Positions 22,123-64,000 of a stretch of DNA of 64,000 bases are shown in pieces. The position numbers were made by a program, and so were the translations under genes. The stretch is from Meandrina meandrites (Eukaryota > Cnidaria > Anthozoa > Scleractinia > Meandrinidae), in assembly GCA_963693305.1 (NCBI GenBank), contig OY855905.1:43635395-43699394 (forward strand), written 5' to 3'. The stretch's first letter is position 1. Every line of letters begins with the position of its first letter. The notes below the pieces were generated by a model. It made no database searches and was not told the origin of the DNA. It saw only the letters and a list, made by a program, of their open reading frames with translations.

Positions 22123-23366
22123 CCAGAAGTCCATAACTAGAAGTCTACATCAGGTATTGGCGCACGTACTATGTCTTTCGCGTGTAGGCTATTTTTAGAA
22201 ACTGATGTGCTCGCGAGAAAATGACGTGACCCACTATTTCGACACCATTGGAGTTCTAAGTTGCGGCCGTGGCAGGTGAAATGAATCAAAACACTCGACT
22301 GGCCATTCTCTTTAATTCTCACATTTCGACAGAAGTAGTATCGTAAATAGTGATTTCAAACGTCTGTTCAGCGGCATTTGAAGGCGAGTGAAAAAGCAAC
22401 CCGTCGCCGGGTTTCCGAAGACAAACTCACAAAACAAGCAGGTCGACTTTTTATAATTTACGAGAGAATTATGAACAGAAGTTCCCCAAACTTTTAGTAG
22501 GAAAGTGTGTCTTTATTTTGTACAGCATATCCTCGTGTTAAAATACTGAACAACATACACAACACCATAGCTGCTGCGAAGTGCCCGAGAAGCACAACTT
22601 GAATTAAACTTTTGACGGCTGTGAATCATCATCGTTCGATGAATTAAACTCGTATTTCTATTCATATTAAAACAAATACATTACCTTAGTCAGTCTTTTG
22701 TTGTCATGCCGTCCTCATAATTCCAAAAACATGCGAAACTCGCCAAACTTGTCGTTTTCTCTGAATGCTGCTGAATGTTGTTCTCAAACGAATCAAAACT
22801 TCGTTCTGTTCATTCCGCGCTCGATTTTGAGCGCTTCAGGGACGACGGTTTTGTTTTTCAAAATAGCAACGAACTTGTGCCAAAATGTACTTGCTCTCTT
22901 AATGCCTGTCTTCATCTTGAGAGCACCATTAATCTTTAGTGTCTTCGCATTTTGAATTTGACTCGGAATCAGTCTCTCTTGCTCGCTGCCATTTCGTATT
23001 CTGACTCCAAATCACTGAGGTCCTCTCGCTTATTTGGATGCTCCGAATTTTTACAACTTCGATGCTATCATCATCGATGAAAGATGGCCTGATGATTCTT
23101 GTCCGGACGATTTAATCCTCACAAAACGGAAATTATGATGACCAACAAACAGTAATTTCGTAATGCCGTTCGCTCGTCCTCTGCAGTTCGACAGTTCTGC
23201 TTTTCTTCAAAAATTTGTTCAACCAATCAAAGGCGCGAATTGAAAAATACTTCAACGTGATTGGCTACTTGTTCGCGGCAAAGCTGTTCTAAAAATAGCC
23301 TACACGCGAAAGACATATCTCAAGGCTTATTACCAGAGATGTAGACTTCTAGTTATGGACTTCTGG
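22123..23366. mobile_element. 1.24-kb TIR element
   Basis: Ends CCAGAAGTCCATAACTAG (22123) and its reverse complement (to 23366). The inverted region extends inward through a CTTTCGCGTGTAGGCTATTT block for about 80 bases. Flanks GTATTT and GTATTC are a possible 6-bp duplication with one mismatch. Internal sequence is non-coding. A diverged fragment of the same family sits in the centre of the 11.7-15.2 kb palindrome (about 13560-13670). Confidence 0.65.
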
Positions 23367-23439
23367 GTATTCTTACTTTATAGATTAACAGATACAACTT
23401 ACAGGCTCTGTAGCTCTTATGAAGAATATCACACACTTG

Positions 23440-24270
23440 GGTATATCCACATAGAGTAAGAACCACCTTGTACAGCATAACATGAAAGTACTGCTCAACA
23501 GCTTTCATTTGAATGGTCACACACTAGGGTTTCATTCACAGACTCAAAAGTTAGAACCTCCTTATACAGCATAATAAACAGTACTACATGAAAGTACTGC
23601 TCAATAGCTTTCATTTGAATGGTCACACACTAGGGTTTCATCCACAGTCTTAAAAGTTAGAACCACCTTGTACAGCATAACAAACTGCAGTATCACATGA
23701 AAGTACTACTCACCAACACTGCTTCGTAGAGTACAAATAACGCGCGAAACGAGTACAAATATCACACGATATTTGTACTCGTCTCATTCCCCCGACCGTG
23801 CGAAAGATTAAAAACCTTGACAAGTCAGAATTTTGGGGAAACGAAAACGTTGGATAATAAATCTCTTATTAGACATTTTAGTGTGTAGTATCGCTGTAAA
23901 TTTCTACTTATCATTTGTATTTTGACTCGCCCTTCGGGCTCGCCAAAATACTGCATGACTCGTAAAAATATACAGCGACACTAAAATGTCTAATAAGATA
24001 TATATATATAGCTTTCATTTGAATGGTCACACACTAGGGCTTTATCAACGGGCTTAAAAGTTAAAACTATCTTGCATAGCATAATAAACAGTACCACTTG
24101 AAAGTAATGCTCAATAGCTTTCATTTGAATGATCGATCACACAGAAGGGTTTCATTCACAGTCTTAAAAGTTAGAACCACCTTGCACAGCATAGTAAACA
24201 GGATCGCCCCACATGAAAGTACTGCTCAGTATTTTTATTTGAACGATTTCAATAAAACTAGGGTAAATTC
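23440..24270. repeat. About 107-bp satellite, interrupted
   Basis: Tandem units each contain GCTTTCATTTGAATGGTCAC, ACTAGGGTTTCAT and ACATGAAAGTACTGCTCAAT. Unit starts near 23502 and 23608, and near 24010 and 24117, are about 107 bases apart. The array is split by a roughly 290-base insert (about 23714-24007) bounded inside by an inverted CTTATTAGACATTTTAGTGT pair. Outer units are degenerate. Confidence 0.75.
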
Positions 24271-24623
24271 ACGGACTTAAGCGTTATAGAGCCACATTAA
24301 TACATGGAAACATTTTTCTAACTTTTACTTGGCTGATAACACAAAACGATTTTTCCACAGACTCAACGGTTAAGTAAAATAAAAATATAGCTGACTCGCG
24401 AGATTTGCCTCTGAGAGTAAAATGCCTAAAATGTTTACATCGAGTTATAATGCGATAAGTTAAGACGTAACATAGCAGTCCTTAATTTTATTTCAGGGAA
24501 AGTTTCTACATAAATCGTTGAGAGTTATACATCAGAATAACTGAGCGTTTTTTATCAGTGATGCATGCAATATACTAAGTGAAAAAAGCCGGGGACGCAA
24601 AAGAACTTAAAATCTTAGTACTG

Positions 24624-56040
<31,417 letters not shown>

Positions 56041-56206
56041 GACCGAATGGAGCCAGCAGCTAGTGAAATTTGATAAGACCTAAATGCAGATCGTCTGACC
56101 TGATTGACAGATAAATTGCTTAGTGCCAGTAGTGTCGTTATAAGTCACGCAAGAATGTGCTTCAGCCACAGAGATCAGCAGGCGCGGTCAAGGGCTCCCA
56201 ACTCTC

Positions 56207-56302
56207 TAGCCTGCGAACGCAGACGTATTTCCGGCTGTCGCTTGTCTCCGCCGAAAAATAACGTCGAGCGACAGCCGGAAATACGTCTGCGTTCGCAGGC
56301 TA
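56207..56302. mobile_element. 96-bp MULE-like mini-element
   Basis: It consists almost only of the two TIRs of the 51977-53510 element (TAGCCTGCGAACGCAGACG...). Flanks CCAACTCTC (56198-56206) and CCAACTCCC (56303-56311) form a 9-bp duplication with one mismatch. It lies about 165 bases upstream of the alpha-glucosidase start codon, in the presumed promoter. Confidence 0.85.
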
Positions 56303-56384
56303 CCAACTCCCCTCTCTTCCCCCAAAAAGCATAGTTCCGCCGGCCTCCGTGACAAACATTTTTAGGCCTCGGACTGTTAATTAA

Positions 56385-57080
56385 GGGCGCATTCTTTTGG
56401 GACTATTCCGGAATACGAATACTTGGAATAGACGGCGATCGCGTTCTTTTGGGACCTATTCCGTTTTCGGAATGAACGGAATGCTATTCCGTTCATTCTG
56501 CTCCCGATAGCAGAATGAACGGAATAAATGGAATACGGTTTACTCGGAATTGGCAGAATATGCGTTCTTTTGGGATAGTTTTGGCGGGAAATCATACGTG
56601 ACTGGTCGTCTCAGGCCGCCAGGCTCGAAAAAGTGGAAAATTGTTCAACTGTTCCTCTGCATATTCTGATACATCTTTTGAAGTCACTCGTGGAACAGTT
56701 TCCCCGCCAAACCCTTGTATGCGAGCATGCTTTAGGCGATGTCCTGCACTACGCAAAGCAGTCAGCAGCACAAGCAATTCTTTGCAAACTTCCCTTAAAA
56801 GGCCTCTAGTAAATGCATCTAATCGAAAAAAAGAGGAAATAGCCAAAAAGCTGGTAGTTACGGGCAAAGACTTCAGCCATGTCGCAACAATTTTTAATTG
56901 CAGAAAAAAAAATTAATGTTCACAACTCGCGCGTGCGCAGGTACAGTAGTTTTCAGGTTACCTCTGCCACCAGTATTTCCTTTTCAGAATATGCATTCTT
57001 TTGGGAATTGATATCTCGTGTATTCTGTTATTCCTAAACCGGAATGTGAATAGCCAGAATAGTCCCAAAAGAATGCACCC
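56385..57080. mobile_element. PIF/Harbinger-like non-autonomous element
   Basis: The ends are inverted GGGYGCATTCTTTTGGGACT with the 3-bp duplication TAA at 56382-56384 and 57081-57083, as expected for PIF/Harbinger. Subterminal copies of GCGTTCTTTTGGGA occur inside. Open frames on either strand at 56592-56916 are unassigned. No DDE transposase. Confidence 0.75.
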
Positions 57081-57098
57081 TAAATAACGTGTTCAAGC

Positions 57099-57180
57099 AA
57101 ACAAGCAAGCAACCGTGGACGATGATCCTACTGACATACGTTGGATCAATAGTGATCTAATCGGTTTAAAACATAAAATG
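57099..57180. repeat. Outer inverted repeat, right arm
   Basis: Inverted partner of 55754-55837 (AGCAACCGTGGACGATGATC here). A handful of differences separate the two copies. Confidence 0.75.
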
Positions 57181-57575
57181 ACGAATATAAAAAAGCAGGG
57201 ACTGATACAACGTAGAAAGATTTAAATTTGGTGTACTATATTTCGGCTGGTCAAACCAGCCTTCTTCAGGTACAATGGGAGTTAAGGTGGGGGTATACCC
57301 GATTTTGAGTGAAATTTTAAGAGATTTAAGGAACGGATAGAAGAAAGAAAATTATTTTTGAAACACTAACTTGTATTCACATCTAATGAATTTATCTGGC
57401 ACTGTAAATTGGATGTAAATGTCGAAAAAGCTATGAAGTTGTCCGCCTTTAACACCCCTTCCAATGTAAACTCCCATTGTACCCGTAGTAGGCTGGTTTG
57501 ACCAGCCGAAATATAGTAAGTACACCAAATTTAAATGTTTCTACGTTGTATCGGTCTCTGCTCTTTTATATTCTT
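57181..57575. mobile_element. Second Penelope-like inverted pair
   Basis: Older relative of the 55199-55753 palindrome. The left arm on the - strand keeps CTGAAGA, the GGCTGGTTTGACCAGCC stem and GAAATATAG. The right arm has CCGTAGT in place of CTGAAGA. The arms diverge in their inner parts. Confidence 0.65.
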
Positions 57576-58622
57576 TATTAAATAACTCATCACGTTTAGT
57601 CGTACTGACGGCTTTGCAAATACGTTTCAAGCACTGCAGTAAATTCATCTAAAATGAGATAATTTTTCCACTTCACGCATTGCATATTACTTATAGGTTG
57701 AACCTTTTGCGGCATATGCATCAAAAGAAATTGGTGTGGAGCACTATGTACAAAGCCCGACGTAAACACGAGAGAGAGAGAATCTGGCTGGGGTTCTCAT
57801 ATTTTCAGAAGTACTGTCGAATTCTCCCAAACTCACTAAGTGTTCTGAGTGTTTGCATCAGCTCATGTAAACACAAGACAGTATGTTCATTTTTTCTAAG
57901 AAAAAATATACGCGAGACGTAATAAGTGTATTTTTAATATCCTCACCCCACCCCCCCCCTCACCGGCAGCGGGCTGACCAATCAAAGCGCGTGTTATATC
58001 CTTTTTGACCAACAAACTTCCCCTAACCCCACCCCTGATACCACGCTGTTAACCCCTCCCCCTCTATTGTCGAAATAATTCAAAGAAAAAATACCGGAAC
58101 CAAAAAAATAAATTTTATTTTTAACTTGGAGTTATCGTTATATTCCACTGTGTAATTATTCTTATTTTTCACAATATGAAAGTCTTAACTGAAAAAACGA
58201 GAAAAATAATTCCCATCCCTTTTCTATCTTTGTAATGTGTTTTAGCTATGGACGTCAGTTAAGGCACTAACGTAACACCTTTAATCTTGTACCTTCTCGT
58301 AATTTAAAATAATGCTCACGCTCTCCGCGATCTTATGTTAAGTGAACGCACTATCCTAACATTAAATATTCTGATGTAAGTCTTGAACAAAGAACTCAAC
58401 GACTCCTAAGACTCTTTTACTCGCAGTTATAGTCATTACTCGCTGCATCTTTGTTAAATTGGAAACTAATTATCATGGCTATATTGAAATTTAAAAATAA
58501 TCACTACGTATTTCCTAAACGAAATACCTGAACATGCAGTGAGCCATGGAGTCGACACAGTGACATTACAAATAATTTCAATTTTTCCAGGAAAATTGAA
58601 TTCATCAAAACTTGTATCAACT
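57576..58622. other. Intergenic region upstream of MFSD6-like 3' end
   Basis: Between the repeat cluster and the 3' end of the transporter gene. It has a C-rich stretch near 57946-57962. No exon or repeat is recognised; the + strand open frame at 57680-57922 has no supporting features. Confidence 0.5.
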
Positions 58623-61580
58623 TTATCGGGCGTAGAGAAGGCATGGCACTAGGGGAGCAGCCGCTGCCCCAATAAAGGCACTCTCCTTATTGTCTTTTGC
58701 CTTGGAGGGCTTCTTTTCCCCTCGTTGAACAGCCATTCTATGTTCTTGTTCTTCTTCCAAAGTTTTCATCTTGTTATGAATGTCTATTCCTAAGTGAAAC
58801 ATGCAAAGTAAGAAGCAGATTCCCGCTGCAATGAGAAACATGGTGCGCGCATCTGTAGAATCAATGATAACACCGTTGATTCCTGAGCCTAGAGCCATTC
58901 CCAGGCCCCAGTAACTTCCATGGAGAATGCTTTGAACCATAGGCGTCGCTTCTATAAGAGAAAACACACATAAAAAAGCAAATTAGAGATAAGTGACGGC
59001 TTTGCCTCAGCAGTGTAGCATCTCTTGTAGGCTTGCAATTCTACTGGCCCTCAAGTGTAACAGTTGCTACTGTTTTTGAACCTAGGCCATAGGAAGGAAG
59101 GGGAATATTAGCTTCTAAAATCTTTCTCGCAGTTCAAATGATTATGATCACCAAATATATATTTTATCAATATATATTAAATTTTATCAGTTAGTACTGT
59201 AAAAAATATGTTAAGACCATGAGAGAAAATTCATATGTTGATTTTCGGTTAATAAAGGGTTGACTGTGACTTCGAAACAGGAGTGGAAAATGTATTTATA
59301 ATATTAAACGAAGTGGAACTGCTTTCGATTTATGTTAGGAATGTAACTGACTCTTCCTTTGAAGTATTTCCATATCAAAGTATCTAATTATGAGGTGTTG
59401 ACGAGTAATGTAAAAGAAACACTGCTTAAGCCATCGAACTCATGACCTAAAAATGAAGAACATCGTGTTAAGCCAAAGACCGATCTATTTGGACACTACT
59501 ATCGCTTGAACGATCCACAAGGGAAAGGCTGGCTTGGAATCCAGCCACATCCTTACTTTAAGTAATAATCACTTTCTATTGACCCTTTTTCCTCAAAACC
59601 TGAGTCAATCAGTTAATTCACTTGTCTCTTCGCGTGTGTGATGCTGATGCTTGCTTGTGCGCACCAAACGCTAAGCTGTGAACTGCTTTGCAGTCTAAGC
59701 AACGTCAGAAACCCGTTACGGGTTGTTGAATCCTTAACAGTTTTCTGGCAGGAGTTTAGTGTTTGTTTTTTAGAAAGAAATTCGGATTTTCTCAGTTTTG
59801 GATGTGACCACTGAGAAATGAAAAGGGTTAATTAAATTGCCTATGTACAAAAACGTGCAATGCTCTTACCTGGTGGTGCGTTCACGTAAACAGCGGTAAT
59901 CGACCACACTCCTCCATAAGTGATTCCTTGAACCATTTCCATTGGAATCACCATCCAGGGATCCTTCAGGTAGGTGTACATGAGGTACCTGGCAGTGTAG
60001 CAAGCCAAAGCAAGGCAGATCATTCCTTGTTGACCAATGGTCTCAACCACGTACCCAGACAGAAAATACATCACCACTTCAGCTAGGCAGTAGATAAGTA
60101 GAATGATACTGAACAGAACCGGGGTACCACCGAGATCCTGAAGATACCAAAACAGGAATGAGTTCTGAAGGCTGTGGAAATATCCAAACGCGAACAGCGT
60201 TACCAGGAACACACCATTTTTGAAGTTTTTAAACAACTTCATCGCGTCCAGGAATTCGTACCCGTTTGCTTCCTCTTCAAGTGGCCTGTTAAATTCGACA
60301 CAAAGCGACACCAAAACTGTAGCGCCGATAGCAATCTCGAACAGGTAAAAACACGGCAGATAGTCGATAGTGTCCGTGTACACACAGTCCGTCATAAAGG
60401 ACACCCACACAGCGACAAGAATTGCGGCCAGGCTGAGGCCGAGCGATCCAAACAATCTCTGTTTACCATATTCGCTGTCAGTTTCTACCAAGGATCGTAC
60501 AATGGCGTTATCTGCTAGCATCGGCGTTGGTGTCGTGATGATTTCGGTAAGAATTACAATCAGAATAAGGGTGCGAAACACCCAGGTGTTATATTTCACT
60601 CGGAAATCGTCTTGTGGCTTTGGGCTCTCCACCATTTCATCCTTTTGTTCATACGGCATAATACCATTATCTTTGTTTTTCTTTATTATTTTATCCTCTG
60701 TTGAATCTGACATAACCTTTTGTTTGTTATTTTCGTGCGGATTTTCAGCTTGGCTATTTTCTTTAACTGCCAAGTCATTGCTTAATACTGTTTCCGTGCG
60801 TTTTTCTTCTGGGAGTGATCTAGAAGCAGTTTCACTTCGTTGATCGGAACTGTCTGCTCTTGGTTTAACATTTGCATCCGTTTCAAGCTCATTTGCATTA
60901 TGACCATTCAATTGTGACTTCGGTGAAATTAATTGTACATTCGAAGCGCCATTTTCGATCCTTTTCACTGATTTAACACTCTTCAATAAACTTGCGCCAG
61001 TGTTCTTGATCTTATTTAAGTCCTGGTAATTCTTTGGACTCCATTTCTCTAAGGAATCGGAAATATGCGAGTTTGGAATCAGTTCTCTCGTTGTAATGTT
61101 GCTGTAAGTTTTGGCGCTAGCATTGAGAAGATTCGAAGCTGGAGCAGAAAGTGCAACTACAGAATATCCATAACAAGGCATATTGGTCGGGTAAACGAAG
61201 GATTGTCCAAAATATCCTATAGTCCAGCCGAGAATTGAAATGAAGTACACAACTTTAGGCTTGCTGAATCTGTCCGTGACCATTTTCCACAATGGCAAGC
61301 ACACAAGTTTCACAGCGGGTCTCAGAGCGAGCAAAATACCAATTTGCCCAGGGGTTAGCCATAACTGCTTGTAAAACAGACTAAAGAACGGAAAAAGTGA
61401 ACCCAACGCTGTGTAAAAGAAGAAGTAAAACGCCTTCGACACCAAGAAACTCTTGTCTGCATCGCGAACTCTTTGAAACGCTTTGCGCCATTTCGATTGT
61501 TCTTCTCTTTCGGCGCCGAAGTTCTCGTCGTTTTCAGAAGGGGAGTCAGATCCTATTGGCTGGTATGATGTAGGAATCAT
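58623..61580 (-). CDS. MFSD6-like: MFSD6-like major facilitator transporter
   Basis: Two exons, 59870-61580 and 58623-58951, joined in phase across a 918-base intron, give 679 residues. The N-terminus is polar and cytosolic; TM1-TM2 begin near residue 45 (FYFFFYTALGSLFPFFSLF, IGILLALRPAVKLVCLPLW). A long polar loop of about 190 residues (roughly 145-330) follows TM3, a known oddity of MFSD6 proteins. Later segments include TLILIVILTEIITTPTPML, LFGSLGLSLAAILVAVW and the C-terminal MVQSILHGSYWGLGMALGSG. The closest known proteins are MFSD6/MFS_1-like; their substrate is not established. The protein is somewhat shorter than human MFSD6 (about 790 residues). The start at 61580 is the first ATG of the open exon. 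Integral membrane protein. Confidence 0.85.
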
Positions 61581-63639
61581 TGTTTGGTGAAGACCAGTCG
61601 ATCTTATGGCTCACATTTTCTTGAAACATGCGAGAACGGCGGAAAAAAACGCCGTCCTCTTGTCAAACCCAAACTCATTGCCGCCGCTCACAACAACATT
61701 AATATGCAAGATTAAAAGCCCTATCGATCACCCTTCGTAACTCAATATGCTAATGTATTTAATTTATATACCATTCATTTGCGGGCAATCAACCGCAAAC
61801 AATTGTAACAGCTTGGCAGCTAGCAGTGAACGATCAAAAGATCCTTCATAATATAAATGACGTTGTCGGATGAAAAAGTGTTTTTAACAAATTTAAAGCG
61901 AAAATGGCATCTTGAAGACCTTTTGACAAGATATCGTTTAAATATATCAGATGCGTTCCGAGAACAGTTGTAATGCAGGTAACGCTCCCTGCGAAAATAA
62001 TCCGCCCTCTACACTGTCTAGAGTTGTTCATCATGTCCGTCAATTTAATCAGCTTTACCTTGCTTTTGTTATTAGATAAGCCAAATTTACACAAACCTTC
62101 CATACAGTATCAAAACATGTGATGTCTGGTTTTAGCTACTTAAGCTTCATACGACAGATATTTGCATTATTCCCTCATCCATTAAATTCCGAGTCTAACT
62201 CTTGATTAACCACCTTCGATCTTTGCCCCCGGCTAACCGTTGTTTCAACTATAAACACTGCATGAGCCCATAGAAGACACCTAGAAAGATTTAGGAAATG
62301 CAGCTTATAACCAAGCTGTTCCTTTGCTTGGAACTTGGAGGAATGAACGCGTTTGAGCACGACAACGCGGCCAACTCCCCTGAAAAAAAATCCCCCACTA
62401 TACCACGGGACAAAACGAGATTCACTGACTATGCTTGGTATAATTTATAAATCACAGTTTACAGTTTTAATTGATTTCAGCTGAGTAACGTTACTTCCCC
62501 TTGCCGATGGTTTAAAATTAATCCACACTTACAACCTTGTATGTCTTGACGATATTTGCATCCTCGACTAGCTTGGCTGAAGTGAAAGTAGCTCATCATT
62601 GAATAAACATGACCAAAGTCCAAATGGCTGGAGGCTAAAGAGAGAAATCCACTCTAGCGAATCCTGTCAAATGTAAATACAGTGAAGCTGTTTTCGATGA
62701 CATTCCCCACGTGGATTTTCATTGCAAGTTATTAGTAGTTTCAATTCAATATGAGAAATACTCAGCTGCTGATATGTCATTGAATATCCCGCGACAAGTT
62801 CAAACTTTATAGAGAAGCAGATCTCACGTTGAAACTCCTCCTACAGTTTTGCCGTCGTAGCTTCTTGTCTGGTTTTTGATTCAATTTTGTCCGGGCTTTA
62901 ATTTAATCAAAAGTGATGCGATGATGGCATTATATATTATTTACGGCGTACTTTATACTTTTATTTGGAACAGATAGCCATGAGAATGCGAGGAATCTCT
63001 GGTAGTATTACCCTAAACCCTTCACTGATTTTCAACAATGGACAAATTGAATCTCTCGCACTATTATCTCTAATTAGCTTTGGGACTAAGCTTCACTGAT
63101 TTTCAACAATTGACAACTTTCCCGAGACCTGTTGCATGAAGATGCCCATGTCATTTTACAGCAGTCGAAAGTTTTTACTCATAAGAGAGCAAAGATGAAA
63201 ACATCAAATATCAAGACATTTTTAATTTTCCAGCTATAAGTTACATGTTTATGTCCAAGTTCTGACAGTTCTTAGAAATTCACCAAGTTCATCTTTCTAC
63301 GGGTTTCAACAGTCCTCGGCCGCAAAACGTTAATTAAATGATGTTGCTGGATGCAGTTAGCATAATCCTTTCTGTTCAAAGATTTTTTTGAAGTACCGAA
63401 AACTAGTTGACAGATAAAATTTATTTTGATTAATCCTTTTGCTGCTGAATTTCCTCAAAAAAACGGGTTTTTTTTTAAACGTTAAACCAAATTTTTGGCG
63501 CCTTGTCAGCGGACTTGACCAGAACCGAGAGAAGATAACAAGTTCCCCAAATTGTTAAAAGTAGTGACCATGTCAAAGGTGGCACGACGCTAATAAAGTC
63601 TTCAAGATAGTTAAAAACTGACTGTCCCGGCTAACAAAA
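61581..63639. other. Intergenic, presumed upstream region of MFSD6-like gene
   Basis: AT-rich DNA with no recognised exon. A 25-base direct repeat (CTTCACTGATTTTCAACAAT) occurs at about 63017 and 63090. The minus-strand open frames at 61846 and 62175 look spurious. Confidence 0.5.
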
Positions 63640-63836
63640 AAAACAAACAAGGAAGCTGCATGGCGCGCTGACAAGCTATGGCCGCCGAACGTAATCTCAT
63701 TGTCAAAACGGTATCAAAGTAAGCCTCATTCTGCCAGATGTAACCGAGAAGGTGGTTATCACGAGGGTCTACTGGAAACTGACGATACGCTTTCTTTAGA
63801 TCTCGTTTGTATAATAAGCAAATCCGCCGGCCTGTG
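63640..63836 (-). pseudogene. Retrotransposon reverse transcriptase fragment
   Basis: The - strand reads RDLKKAYRQFPVDPRDNHLL, then YFDTVLTMRLRSAAIACQRA, a recognisable DIRS-type reverse-transcriptase motif pair (the usual MGLRSAA is altered to MRLRSAA). Both sides break off abruptly. The 63837 side runs into a different repeat beginning AGCCTGCAGTGCAGG. Confidence 0.65.
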
Positions 63837-64000
63837 GCTAGCCTGCAGTGCAGGCGTTTTTGGCGTCCGAACATTCCGGTCAGACCCTCCGTTGGGGACA
63901 GTGTCGATTCGTTCCAGATCTCTGCGGGCCAACTCCTCCAAGATGGCGGTCGTGAAGATGGCGGTCGAAATCTAGTCAGCGATCGAGCCTAATAAATACG

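Overview
This is a nuclear window from an animal genome, most likely an anthozoan cnidarian such as a stony coral. The inference rests on spliced genes with canonical introns, a compact multi-exon metazoan gene set (fibrinogen-related lectin, lysosomal-type alpha-glucosidase, MFSD6-like transporter, APH-fold kinase, type 11 methyltransferase), and a dense load of cnidarian-style repeats. There is no bacterial-style operon. All exon boundaries were derived by hand from splice signals, reading-frame phase and family motifs, without a search.

Layout, left to right. (1) 0.9-7.6 kb, + strand: the 3' part of an APH/choline-kinase-like phosphotransferase. One of its introns holds a complete ISL2EU-type DNA transposon (1,110-5,285) with perfect AT target duplications. 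The element carries two converging open genes: a SAP-SWIM-YqaJ nuclease and a THAP-DDE transposase. (2) 7.6-16.9 kb: no confident host gene. A 1.04 kb element with 9-bp duplications is followed by a 3.5 kb giant palindromic element (11,681-15,191) whose arms carry a minisatellite and the same broken exon. (3) 16.9-20.8 kb, +: a complete six-exon secreted fibrinogen-related protein with three extra tandem coiled-coil exons. (4) 21-24.6 kb: SINE, MITEs and a 107-bp satellite. (5) 24.6-56.0 kb, -: a complete 24-exon GH31 alpha-glucosidase (934 codons plus stop) with trefoil domain, both catalytic aspartates and a hydrophobic C-terminal tail. Its introns hold a near full-length L1/Tx1-type LINE with a twin-priming inversion, a nested + strand methyltransferase gene, SINEs and many TIR elements. 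(6) 51.9-57.6 kb: MULE-like, PIF-like and Penelope-like inverted repeats, the last two types surrounding exon 1 of the glucosidase. (7) 58.6-61.6 kb, -: a complete two-exon MFSD6-like transporter. (8) 63.6-64 kb: a decayed reverse-transcriptase fragment.

The host genes do not form a pathway. The strongest biological story is mobile DNA: an apparently intact two-gene cut-and-paste transposon, several palindrome-forming elements, and short repeats with hammerhead-ribozyme-like cores that recur as inverted pairs.
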